DNA from: Labilibaculum filiforme
GTDB lineage: Bacteria; Bacteroidota; Bacteroidia; Bacteroidales; Marinifilaceae
Length of the DNA: 34,945 nucleotides
Assembly: GCF_002843315.1 (NCBI RefSeq)
Contig: NZ_MVDD01000029.1
Location: 1-34,945, forward strand
Direction of reading: 5' to 3'
Position 1 is the stretch's first letter, and every line of letters begins with the position of its first letter. Shown here in pieces: positions 24,967 through 33,244 of this stretch. The position numbers and the translations under genes are program-made. The notes under the pieces were generated by a model, which had not been told where the DNA came from, did not search any database, and saw nothing but the letters and a program-made list of their open reading frames with translations.

Positions 24967-27060
24967 ATGGAAATATTGGAAATTACCTCGGTAGATAGTA
25001 CAAACAAAACTAATAAGATGACTGAAAGTAAAAAGTTTAGCATTAAAAATACATCAAAAGAATTGCTTAGTCGTTGGTTTCATATGATGACTTTAGGAAG
25101 AGCACTGGATGAGAAAGCACCGAATTACCTGAAGCAGGCAATCGGATGGTCTTACCATGCCCCATATGCAGGTCACGATGGCATTCAATTGGCAATAGGA
25201 CAAGTATTCGATCGCAAAACCGATCATTTATTTCCTTACTACAGGGATATGCTTACCTCTATTTCGGCAGGATTAACTGCTGAAGAGATTATTTTTAACG
25301 GAATTTCGAAAGATACAGATGTAGCTGGTGGCGGTCGTCACATGTCGAACCATTTTGCAAAGCCAGAATGGAACGTTCATAATGTATCATCCTGTACAGG
25401 AAATCATACTTTACATGCGGTAGGCTTAGGTCGAGCAGTAAAAAAATACGATGGCAAAGGAGTCGTTTTTAGTTCTCAAGGAGAATCGTCGGTATCCGAA
25501 GGATATGTGTACGAGGCTATAAATGGAGCTACCAATGAGCAACTTCCAGTTGTATTTGTTTTTCAGGATAATGGATATGGAATTTCGGTTCCCAAGAAAG
25601 ATCAAACAGCGAATAGAAAGGTTGCAGATAATTTTAGGGGAATGAAGTACCTAAAAATTATTCATTGCAATGGAAAAGATGTTTTCGATTCGATGAATGC
25701 CATGACAGAGGCAAAACAAATTGCTTTGGAGACTTCAACTCCGGTAATTGTTCAGGCTAACTGTGTGCGTATGGGCGCGCATTCGAATTCCGATAAACAC
25801 GAATTATATCGCGATAACGCTGAATTAAATTACGTTACAGAATACGATCCGTTAGCGAAATTTCGCCGATTATTGGTTCGTTACAAGCGTTTTACCGAAG
25901 AGGAATTAGTTGCTATTGAAGCGGATGTAAAATTGGAAGTTAAAAAAGCACATAAAGCTGGTTTAGCAGCTCCAAATCCAACTCCCGAATCCATTCATGA
26001 GTTTGTGATTCCAGAACCATATGTTTCCGAGAAATACCCAGAAGGATTACACAATTTTACCGGCAACAACAAAAAGTTGATTGAAGGATTGAATGAAACA
26101 CTAAAAGCAGAATTTCGTCTAAATCCAGATACATTTATTTGGGGACAGGATATTGCCAATAAAGATAAAGGTGGAATTTTCAATGTTTCCAAAGGAATGC
26201 AGAAAGAGTTTGGTAAGGAAAGAGTATTTAATGCTCCTATTGCCGAAGATTACATTATGGGAACTGCAAATGGAATGAGCCGTTACAACGATAAAATTAG
26301 AATTGTAGTAGAAGGTGCCGAATTTGCTGATTATTTTTGGCCAGCTATGGAGCAGTTTGTTGAAACTACTCACGAATATTGGAGAACTAAAGGACAATAC
26401 TCGCCAAATATTACTGTACGTTTAGCGTCTGGTGGATATATTGGAGGAGGCTTGTATCACTCGCAAAATATCGAAGGCGCTTTATCAACCTTTCCAGGAG
26501 TTCGCATTGTTTATCCATCGTATGCCGATGATGCTGCAGGTTTGTTGCGTACCAGTATTCGATCGAAAGGAATGACAGTGTTTATGGAGCCAAAGGCTTT
26601 GTACAACGATCCGAAAGCTTCGGCAGCAGTACCCGACGATTTCGAAGTTCCGTTTGGAAAAGCAAGAGTACGAAGAGAAGGTGCCGATTTAACGATCGTA
26701 ACTTATGGAAACACAACCCATATGTGTGTTGAGGTAGCTGATAAGATAGCCGAAGAGACTGGAAAGCAGGTGGAAGTGATTGATCTTCGCTCACTGGTGC
26801 CGATGGATACAGAAACAATTCTTAAATCGGTAGCAAAAACCAATAAGGTATTGGTTGTTCACGAAGATAAAGTGTTTTCGGGCTTTGGAGCTGAAATTTC
26901 GGCAAGCATTACCGAAAAAGCATTTAAAGACTTGGATGCTCCGGTAAAGCGTGTTGGTTCGGAACATACGCCGGTTGGTTTTAATCGTATTTTAGAAAAA
27001 GCGGTGCTTCCCAATAACGATAAAATTTACGCAGCAGCTAAAGAGTTAATCGAGTATTAA
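24967..27060 (+). CDS. Fused E1 alpha-beta of a branched-chain-type 2-oxo acid dehydrogenase
   Basis: A 697-residue single-chain E1 that joins alpha and beta subunits usually encoded separately. The alpha half (about 40-340) holds the thiamin diphosphate motif, here GESSVSEGYVYEAING from G172 to N202-G in QDNGYGIS. The usual GDG reads GES, a variant of the first motif residues. The beta half (about 360-697) includes GQDIANKDKGGIFNV, PIAEDYIMGTANG and EPKALYN. The reaction is decarboxylation of a 2-oxo acid and reductive acylation of the E2 lipoyl group. The N-terminal 17 residues before MTESKK are poorly family-like, so the second ATG (25018) is a possible start. The stop is followed by an imperfect palindromic repeat and then flavodoxin. 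Confidence 0.9.
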   Translation: MEILEITSVDSTNKTNKMTESKKFSIKNTSKELLSRWFHMMTLGRALDEKAPNYLKQAIGWSYHAPYAGHDGIQLAIGQVFDRKTDHLFPYYRDMLTSISAGLTAEEIIFNGISKDTDVAGGGRHMSNHFAKPEWNVHNVSSCTGNHTLHAVGLGRAVKKYDGKGVVFSSQGESSVSEGYVYEAINGATNEQLPVVFVFQDNGYGISVPKKDQTANRKVADNFRGMKYLKIIHCNGKDVFDSMNAMTEAKQIALETSTPVIVQANCVRMGAHSNSDKHELYRDNAELNYVTEYDPLAKFRRLLVRYKRFTEEELVAIEADVKLEVKKAHKAGLAAPNPTPESIHEFVIPEPYVSEKYPEGLHNFTGNNKKLIEGLNETLKAEFRLNPDTFIWGQDIANKDKGGIFNVSKGMQKEFGKERVFNAPIAEDYIMGTANGMSRYNDKIRIVVEGAEFADYFWPAMEQFVETTHEYWRTKGQYSPNITVRLASGGYIGGGLYHSQNIEGALSTFPGVRIVYPSYADDAAGLLRTSIRSKGMTVFMEPKALYNDPKASAAVPDDFEVPFGKARVRREGADLTIVTYGNTTHMCVEVADKIAEETGKQVEVIDLRSLVPMDTETILKSVAKTNKVLVVHEDKVFSGFGAEISASITEKAFKDLDAPVKRVGSEHTPVGFNRILEKAVLPNNDKIYAAAKELIEY

Positions 27061-27064
27061 TATC

Positions 27065-27150
27065 AGATTAGGAGATATAAGCTATGAGATTAGAGGCATT
27101 TAAAAAGGACTCAGTTTTTTCTCATATCTCAATTCTCACATCTCAAATCT
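27065..27150. repeat. Imperfect palindromic intergenic element
   Basis: The left arm 27065-27094 (AGATTAGGAGATATAAGC...) and the right arm 27120-27150 (...CACATCTCAAATCT) are imperfect reverse complements built from GAGATAT/ATATCTC and AGATT/AATCT words, around a 25-base centre. It fills the gap between the E1 and flavodoxin genes. It looks like a short dispersed palindromic repeat rather than a terminator. Confidence 0.55.
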
Positions 27151-27159
27151 AAAGATAAA

Positions 27160-27669
27160 ATGAAAAAAATAGGTTTATTCTATAGTTTTAATACCAACAA
27201 AACAGCAAAAAATGCTGAGAAAATTAAGAAAGCTTTTGCTTCATCGGCCGAAATAGAAAGTGTAAATGTTGAGGAAGTGGACGAGGAAAATTTTCTTGCC
27301 TATGATAATCTGATTTTAGGAGTGCCTACATGGTTCGACGGAGAACTACCTAACTATTGGGATGAGTTTATGCCAGCCATTGAGGATTTAAAACTAAAAG
27401 GCAAAACAGTTGCTTTATTTGGTTTAGGCGATCAGGTCGGATATCCCGAGAATTTTGTTGATGCAATTGGTCTTTTGGCTATTGCACTGGAAGAACGAGG
27501 CGCAAAAATAATCGGATTAACATCGCCCGAAGGCTATAAGTACGAGCAATCGCGTGCCTTGCGTGATGGTAAATTCTTAGGTTTGGCTTTGGATATCGAA
27601 AATCAGGCTGGTTTATCGAACGAAAGAATTGAAGCTTGGGTTGAACAATTAAAAAAAGAGTTTAAATAG
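27160..27669 (+). CDS. fldA: Flavodoxin
   Basis: A 169-residue long-chain flavodoxin, an FMN-binding electron carrier for reductive radical and anaerobic enzymes. The phosphate-binding loop is YSFNTNKTAKNAEKI (residues 8-22), where many flavodoxins have a G-S-T-T-G-N-T pattern. Two FMN-stacking regions are seen: GVPTWFDGELPNYWDEF (about 54-70, with W58) and FGLGDQVGYPENFVDA with an aromatic tyrosine (about 87-102). The family-typical insert follows (EGYKYEQSRALRDGKFLGLALD). A flavodoxin could supply electrons to the radical SAM activase encoded about 2 kb downstream; that link is only an inference. A strong terminator follows directly. Confidence 0.93.
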   Translation: MKKIGLFYSFNTNKTAKNAEKIKKAFASSAEIESVNVEEVDEENFLAYDNLILGVPTWFDGELPNYWDEFMPAIEDLKLKGKTVALFGLGDQVGYPENFVDAIGLLAIALEERGAKIIGLTSPEGYKYEQSRALRDGKFLGLALDIENQAGLSNERIEAWVEQLKKEFK

Positions 27670-27697
27670 AATCCTTTATTGTAATTAAATAGTTGAC

Positions 27698-27727
27698 AGG
27701 CTTCCTCGAAAGGGGAAGCCTTTTTTA
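27698..27727 (+). terminator. Rho-independent terminator after flavodoxin
   Basis: AGGCTTCC (27698-27705) pairs with GGAAGCCT (27714-27721), with an 8-base loop and a following T-run. It ends the flavodoxin transcript before the repeat array. Confidence 0.85.
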
Positions 27728-27784
27728 GGTGATTATAATTTTAATGAAAATAGAATTTAACCACGAAGACACACAAAGTAAATA

Positions 27785-29301
27785 GAGCCTGAAGGGCTCA
27801 AATAGCCATAGCCCGGGGTAACACTCCGGGTTTGTTGGAAAATGGAAATCCGTCGCAAAAGGAATGATAAGAAAAGTGTTTCTCTTTCTCGCGACGGCAT
27901 AGGTGAAATTCCGAAAGAGTTATCAACCCCCAAACACCTAAATTGGCTTATAAAAAAGAACAAAAACTATAAGTGTGAGTAGAAGTCCCCTTTAGGGGAT
28001 TTAGGGGTTTTACTTTGGAAATAATAAGAAAAGAACACAGCTTCGAAAAAAGGAAATAGAAATATTCGGGAAATAGTTAATTCTAGTCATCGCCTGATAT
28101 TTACCGCTTGCTTATAAATCAGAGCATGACGGAAGGAGAGCCTGAAGGGCTCAAATAGCCATAGCCCGGGACAACGCCCCGGGTTTGTATTCGGGAAATA
28201 GTTAATTCTAGTCATAGCCTGATATTTACCGCTTGCTTATGAATCAGAGCATGACGGAAGGAGAGCCTGAAGGGCTCAAATTTCAATAGCCCGGGGTAAC
28301 ACCCCGGGTTTGTTGTAAAATGGAAATCCGTCGCAAAAGGAATGATAAGAAAAGTGTTTCTCTTTCTCGCGACGGCATAGGTGAAATTCCGAAAGAGTTA
28401 TCAACCCCCAAACACCTAAATTGGCTTATAAAAAAGAACAAAAACTATAAGTGTGAGTAGAAGTCCCCTTTAGGGGATTTAGGGGTTTTACTTTGGAAAT
28501 AATAAGAAAAGAACACAGCTTCGAAAAAAGGAAATAGAAATATTCGGGAAATAGTTAATTCTAGTCATCGCCTGATATTTACCGCTTGCTTATAAATCAG
28601 AGCATGACGGAAGGAGAGCCTGAAGGGCTCAAATTTCAATAGCCCGGGGTAACACCCCGGGTTTGTTGGAAAATGGAAATCCGTCGCAAAAGGAATGATA
28701 AGAAAAGTGTTTCTCTTTCTCGCGACGGCATAGGTGAAATTCCGAAAGAGTTATCAACCCCCAAACACCTAAATTGGCTTATAAAAAAGAACAAAAACTA
28801 TAAGTGTGAGTAGAAGTCCCCTTTAGGGGATTTAGGGGTTTTACTTTGGAAATAATAAGAAAAGAACACAGCTTCCAAAAAAAGGAGATAGAAATATTCG
28901 GGAAATAGTTAATTCTAGTCATCCCCTGATATTTACCGCTTGCTTATGAATCAGAGCATGACGGCAGGAGAGTCTGAAGGGCTCAAATAGCCATAGCCCG
29001 GGACAACGCCCCGGGTTTGTATTCGGGAAATAGTTAATTCTAGTCATACCCTGATATTTACCGCTTGCTTATAAATCAGAGCATGACGGAAGGAGAGCCT
29101 GAAGGGCTCAAATTTTAATAGCCCGGGGTAACACCCCGGGTTTGTTGGAAAATGGAAATCCGTCGCAAAGGAAATGACAAGAAAAGAATTGCTTTTTCTC
29201 GCGACGGAATAGGTAGTTAATATTCCCAGATTACCCCAAATCTTATAAACGGACAAAAACTATAAATGTGTGAGTAGAAATTTCCTTTAGGGGATTTAGG
29301 C
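27785..29301. repeat. Tandem array of palindrome-rich repeats, two unit lengths
   Basis: Six head-to-tail units each begin with GAGCCTGAAGGGCTC (GAGTCTGAAGGGCTC in unit 5): 27785 (353 bp), 28138 (125), 28263 (353), 28616 (354), 28970 (125) and 29095 (about 207, diverged). Long units carry four dyads: GAGCC/GGCTC; CCCGGGG/CCCCGGG; CCGTCGC/GCGACGG around a 34-base loop; and CCCCTTTAGGGG. Short units jump from just after the second dyad to a shared tail containing TATTCGGGAAATAGTTAATT and GAGCATGACGG. Short minus-strand open frames inside the array follow the repeats and are not genes. No transposase is present. The element is non-coding and of unknown function, and resembles REP/BIME-type dispersed palindromes. 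Confidence 0.85.
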
Positions 29302-29633
29302 GTAAGTTGCAGTGAAACAGCTATTCATTTAATTATTTAGCTGTTCTGTTTTGTTACGTAGAACGATTTTAAATCAGGCACCTAGCTTGTTTTCATTACT
29401 GGTAGTTCAAATTAAAATCATAGATTTACATCAATAGCGAATAAATTTATGAACAGAATTATTCCCATACTACACAGGCACTCCTACAAAGGCCTATACG
29501 AATGCTGGATTTGTTGATCCACTTGCATTCCTGTAAACTGATATAAGCTGATCAGTTCTCCTATCATCTTTTCTAAAAAGAAGTTTTGAGAGTTATTCTC
29601 AAAGCTCCTATCTAACATCTAAAATTCTATCTA
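29302..29633. other. Intergenic leader before the activase gene
   Basis: No gene is seen here. Two modest hairpins are present: AACAGCTA/TAGCTGTT (29316-29323 with 29338-29345) and AACTGAT/ATCAGTT (29536-29542 with 29551-29557). No clear TAnnTTTG promoter was found before the ATG at 29634. Confidence 0.4.
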
Positions 29634-30428
29634 ATGAATGGTATCGTGTTTGATATCAAGCGATATGCTGTGCATGATGGTCCGGGAATTCGTACCACAA
29701 TATTCCTAAAAGGCTGTCCGTTGCGCTGTTGGTGGTGTCATAACCCAGAAAGTTTTTCTCAGCAAATCGAAGAATTCAGTCAATGTAATAAGTTGGCAGA
29801 AAAATCCATTGAGACGAGAGTCAAGATTGGGAAAGAATACGCTGTAAGTCAATTAATCAAAGAAATTGAGAAAGATCAATTGTTTTTTGATGAATCGGGT
29901 GGAGGAGTTACTTTTTCGGGAGGAGAACCTCTCTTGCAAATTGATTTTCTGGATGCAATGCTAAAAGAATGCCGATTGATGGATTTACATACCGTGGTAG
30001 ATACATCGGGTTTTGCACCCAAAAAGCATTTCGAACGAATTATCGATTCGGTGAATCTTTTTCTATTCGATGTAAAGCACATGGACGATGGTGAACATCA
30101 GAAATTAACAGGAGTTTCCAACAAACAGATATTGGAGAATCTGAAATATCTGATCGAGAAAGGAAAAAAACTGATGATTCGATATCCCATGATTCCCGGT
30201 TTTAATGATTCGAAAGAAAATATCCTAAAAATGATGGAATTCTTAGCAGATTGGACTTCCCAATTGGAAATTCATATTTTGCCTTATCACCGAATTGGAA
30301 GAGATAAATATGCTCGTTTCCACAAAGAAAATAGGATGCCTGATATTCCTTCTTTACAGGAAGAGGATGCACGTTGGGCAAAAGAACTTTTCGAAAAGGC
30401 TGGATTTACGGTAAATATTGGAGGATAG
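29634..30428 (+). CDS. Radical SAM glycyl-radical-enzyme activase (HypE-like)
   Basis: An activating enzyme that uses a [4Fe-4S] cluster and S-adenosylmethionine to install the glycyl radical on its partner. The CxxxCxxC motif is C28, C32, C35 in GCPLRCWWCHNPE. It is preceded by the family opening DIKRYAVHDGPGIRTTIFLKG and followed by SGGGVTFSGGEPL (GGEP 96-99). Most activases of diol-dehydratase, CutC or HypD type insert a ferredoxin-like domain with eight cysteines after this motif. Here residues 40-70 are a short spacer with a single Cys (C51), so only one cluster is expected, as in pyruvate formate-lyase activase. At 264 residues it is near the short-form length. It directly precedes the glycyl radical enzyme and is very probably its dedicated activator. 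Confidence 0.88.
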   Translation: MNGIVFDIKRYAVHDGPGIRTTIFLKGCPLRCWWCHNPESFSQQIEEFSQCNKLAEKSIETRVKIGKEYAVSQLIKEIEKDQLFFDESGGGVTFSGGEPLLQIDFLDAMLKECRLMDLHTVVDTSGFAPKKHFERIIDSVNLFLFDVKHMDDGEHQKLTGVSNKQILENLKYLIEKGKKLMIRYPMIPGFNDSKENILKMMEFLADWTSQLEIHILPYHRIGRDKYARFHKENRMPDIPSLQEEDARWAKELFEKAGFTVNIGG

Positions 30429-30488
30429 ATTCAGTTAACAGAGGGCAGTAAACAGTTATCAGTAAGCGAATTCAATTAAAAAATAAAT

Positions 30489-30592
30489 ATTTCTAAATAA
30501 TGTTCTCCCTTTTTAGGGGAGATCCCTACAGGGAGAGGGGTGAATTTGTAATTAATAATGATCAATTAATAATTATTAATTTTTTAAAGACA
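30489..30592. repeat. Palindromic repeat remnant upstream of the glycyl radical enzyme
   Basis: The sequence holds CTCCC/GGGAG dyads (around 30504-30540, a TTTTTAGGGGAGATCCC segment) followed by an AT-rich near-palindrome of AATTAATAAT and ATTATTAATT words (about 30549-30582). It resembles the CCCCTTTAGGGG part of the array upstream. It is open in the frame of the following gene, which falsely lengthens that reading frame. Confidence 0.45.
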
Positions 30593-32956
30593 ATGAACAA
30601 AAGAATAAAGCAATTACGCGACCAAAGTATAGATGCCATTAACAGCATTTCTCCGGAAAGAGCTTTGTTAATGACCGAATTTTATCAATCCGACGAAGCA
30701 CAAATGGTATCCACGCCAGTGAAAAGAGCTTTGTCGTTTAAATATGTATTTGCCAACAAGAAAATTTGTATTAACGCCAACGAATTGATTGTTGGGGAGC
30801 GCGGACCAGCACCAAAAGCTTGTCCTACTTTTCCCGAAATCTGCATCCATTCTTTGGATGATTTACAGATTTTGAACGATCGCGAAAAGGTGTCTTTTCA
30901 TGTTGATGAGGAAACCAGAACGATTTATAAGGACATTATCATTCCATTTTGGAAAGGCAAAACGAATCGCGATCGATTAATTTCCAACATGACTCCGGAA
31001 TGGTTAGATGCTTATGGAGCGGGAATATTTACCGAATTTCAGGAGCAACGTGCTCCCGGACATACTGTTTTGGGCAAGAAAATGTTCCAAAAAGGATTTT
31101 TAGATGTAAAAGAGGAAATTCAGAAAGCAATGGACCAATTGGATTTCTTCGAAGATCCTCAAGCCTACGAAAAGCAGGAAGAGTTAAAGGCCATGGCAAT
31201 TACTTGCGATGCAATTATTCTGTTTGCCAATCGGCATGCCGAAGAATTGGAACGATTGGCTAAGTTGGAAAAAGATGCAAAACGCAAAATAGAATTGGAA
31301 CAAATGGCAAGAGTTTGTCGCAAGGTTCCTGCCCATGCTCCTGAAACTTTTCACGAAGCATTGCAACATTATTGGTTCATTCATTTGGGGGTAATTACAG
31401 AATTAAATCCGTGGGATTCCTTTAATCCCGGAAGGTTAGATCAGCATTTACAGCCTTTTTACGAAAAAGAAGTGCTAAGTGAGAAGCTCTCCAAAGAGGA
31501 GATGTACGAATTGCTTCAGGCTTTTTGGGTGAAGTTCAACAATCATCCGGCACCGCCAAAAATGGGAGTTACCGCTAAGGAGAGCAACACCTATACCGAT
31601 TTTTGCCTGATTAATATGGGCGGATTGAAGGAAGATGGCTCGGATGCAGTAAACGACATGACTTATGTGCTTTTGGATGTGATTGAAGAGATGAGGCTTT
31701 TGCAACCAAGTTCTATGGTGCAGGTGAGCAAGAAAAGTCCCGACAGGTTTATAAAGCGTACGCTGAAAATAGTAAAAACAGGTTTCGGACAGCCATCCAT
31801 ATTTAATACCGATGCAATTGTTCAGGAGCTATTGCAACAAGGAAAAAGCATTGAAGATGCTCGTAACGGCGGTTGCAGTGGTTGTGTGGAAACAGGGGCT
31901 TTTGGTACCGAAAATTACTCTTTAAGTGGCTATTTTAATTTGGCCAAAATTCTCGAAATTACTCTAAATAATGGTTTCGATTCGCACACCAAAAAGCAAA
32001 TTGGTTTGCAAACGGGTAAGCTTAGTAGTTTTTCCTCTTACGAGGATGTATTTACAGCATGGCAAAAACAGGTAAACTACTTTGCGGATATAAAAATTAG
32101 AGGAAATAATGTGATTGAGCGTTTGTATGCCAATTACCTACCAGTGCCATTTCTTTCGGTTTTGGTCGAGGATTGCATTTCGAAAGGAAAAGATTACAAT
32201 GCCGGCGGAGCCCGTTACAATACCAGTTACGTGCAGGGTGTTGGATTGGGAAGTTTAGCCGATATGTTCAGTGCCATTCATTATCAGGTTTTCGATCAGA
32301 AGAAAATTTCTTTGGAGGAACTGAAATATGCAATGGATCAGGATTTTGTTGCTTACGATCAGTTACGAAGCGATTTGGTGTATAACACGCCAAAATATGG
32401 TAACGATGAGGCTTTTGCTGATGACAAAGCGATTGCGATTTTCGAAACTTTTTACCAGGCAATTAACGGCAGACCTACCGCAAAAGGAGGTGTGTTTCGA
32501 ATTAATATGTTGCCAACTACCTGCCACGTTTATTTTGGCAATGTAATGGGCGCTTCGGCCGATGGTCGTTTGGCAGGCAAACCACTTTCCGAGGGAATTT
32601 CTCCTTTTCAGGGAGCCGATACAAAAGGACCAACCGCAGTGGTAAAATCAGCATCTAAAATTGATCATTTGCGCACGGGCGGAACTCTGTTGAATCAGAA
32701 ATTTAGTCCTTCGTTTATGGCGAACGATACCGGAATTACTCAGGTAATGAATTTGGTGCGTTCCTATTTCCGCATGGACGGACATCACATTCAGTTTAAT
32801 GTGGTGAGTGTGGAAACTTTAAAAGATGCACAAAAACACCCTGAGAATTACAAAGATTTAATTGTTCGTGTAGCTGGTTACAGCGATTATTTTAATGATT
32901 TGGGAGAAGATCTGCAAAACGAAATTATTCAGAGAAATGAGCATAAAGAATTCTAA
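30593..32956 (+). CDS. hypD: Glycyl radical enzyme, probable trans-4-hydroxy-L-proline dehydratase
   Basis: A pyruvate formate-lyase-family glycyl radical enzyme, 787 residues from ATG 30593 (MNKRIKQLRD). The frame stays open to 30500, but that part is repeat DNA. Active-site GCSGCVE places the thiyl cysteine at C431 and the catalytic acid at E433. The glycyl radical site is G762 in RVAGYSDYF. From memory, C. difficile HypD uses C434, E436 and G765; all three are offset by the same three residues. The GCVETGAFGTENY segment and the N-terminal pattern also look HypD-like. HypD dehydrates trans-4-hydroxy-L-proline to 1-pyrroline-5-carboxylate, which ProC then reduces to proline; no proC is here. 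Another dehydratase of the same superfamily is the alternative. The enzyme is oxygen-sensitive and cytosolic. Confidence 0.85.
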   Translation: MNKRIKQLRDQSIDAINSISPERALLMTEFYQSDEAQMVSTPVKRALSFKYVFANKKICINANELIVGERGPAPKACPTFPEICIHSLDDLQILNDREKVSFHVDEETRTIYKDIIIPFWKGKTNRDRLISNMTPEWLDAYGAGIFTEFQEQRAPGHTVLGKKMFQKGFLDVKEEIQKAMDQLDFFEDPQAYEKQEELKAMAITCDAIILFANRHAEELERLAKLEKDAKRKIELEQMARVCRKVPAHAPETFHEALQHYWFIHLGVITELNPWDSFNPGRLDQHLQPFYEKEVLSEKLSKEEMYELLQAFWVKFNNHPAPPKMGVTAKESNTYTDFCLINMGGLKEDGSDAVNDMTYVLLDVIEEMRLLQPSSMVQVSKKSPDRFIKRTLKIVKTGFGQPSIFNTDAIVQELLQQGKSIEDARNGGCSGCVETGAFGTENYSLSGYFNLAKILEITLNNGFDSHTKKQIGLQTGKLSSFSSYEDVFTAWQKQVNYFADIKIRGNNVIERLYANYLPVPFLSVLVEDCISKGKDYNAGGARYNTSYVQGVGLGSLADMFSAIHYQVFDQKKISLEELKYAMDQDFVAYDQLRSDLVYNTPKYGNDEAFADDKAIAIFETFYQAINGRPTAKGGVFRINMLPTTCHVYFGNVMGASADGRLAGKPLSEGISPFQGADTKGPTAVVKSASKIDHLRTGGTLLNQKFSPSFMANDTGITQVMNLVRSYFRMDGHHIQFNVVSVETLKDAQKHPENYKDLIVRVAGYSDYFNDLGEDLQNEIIQRNEHKEF

Positions 32957-33057
32957 AAATAGACGCATATTTTTAATGTTTATGATGATTAACACAGATA
33001 TAACACGTATTCTCTGATTTTTTTCAATGAAAGAAGAGATTTAACAAAAAGAGTAAT

Positions 33058-33168
33058 GAGCCTGAAGGGCTCAAATAGCCCGGGGGAAGCCCCCGGGTTT
33101 GTTGTAGAATGCAAATCCATCGCAAAGGGAATGATAAGAAAAGAACGAATCTTTCTCGCGACAGAATG
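33058..33168. repeat. Solitary copy of the palindromic repeat element
   Basis: A separate copy of the element found at 27785-29301. It starts GAGCCTGAAGGGCTC (33058-33072), then CCCGGGGGAAGCCCCCGGG. It continues with the TTTGTTG and ATCGC...GCGA parts but lacks the rest of the long unit. The second hairpin has a different sequence but keeps its pairing. Confidence 0.75.
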
Positions 33169-33244
33169 CAAGTTCCCTTGAAATTGAATTGATAAAAAAT
33201 TAATAGAAAATCAATAAGTAAAGTAATTTTTCAGTCTAAATAAG

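Noticed and set aside
27757-27963. Minus-strand small open frames in the palindromic repeats (also 29044-29256 and 32989-33171)
   Set aside because: They translate the repeat element itself (PGY or PGLL, EPFRL strings), differ in frame and length between copies, and have no start signals. They are by-products of the repeat.
27785-29301. Insertion sequence or integrated mobile element with its own transposase
   Set aside because: No open frame long enough for a transposase and no terminal inverted repeats with target duplication were found. Only non-coding palindromic repeats are present.
30500-30592. Upstream start giving an 818-residue glycyl radical enzyme
   Set aside because: The extra residues are translated palindromic repeat DNA. 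The ATG at 30593 gives MNKRIKQLRD, a typical family beginning, and catalytic numbering consistent with HypD.
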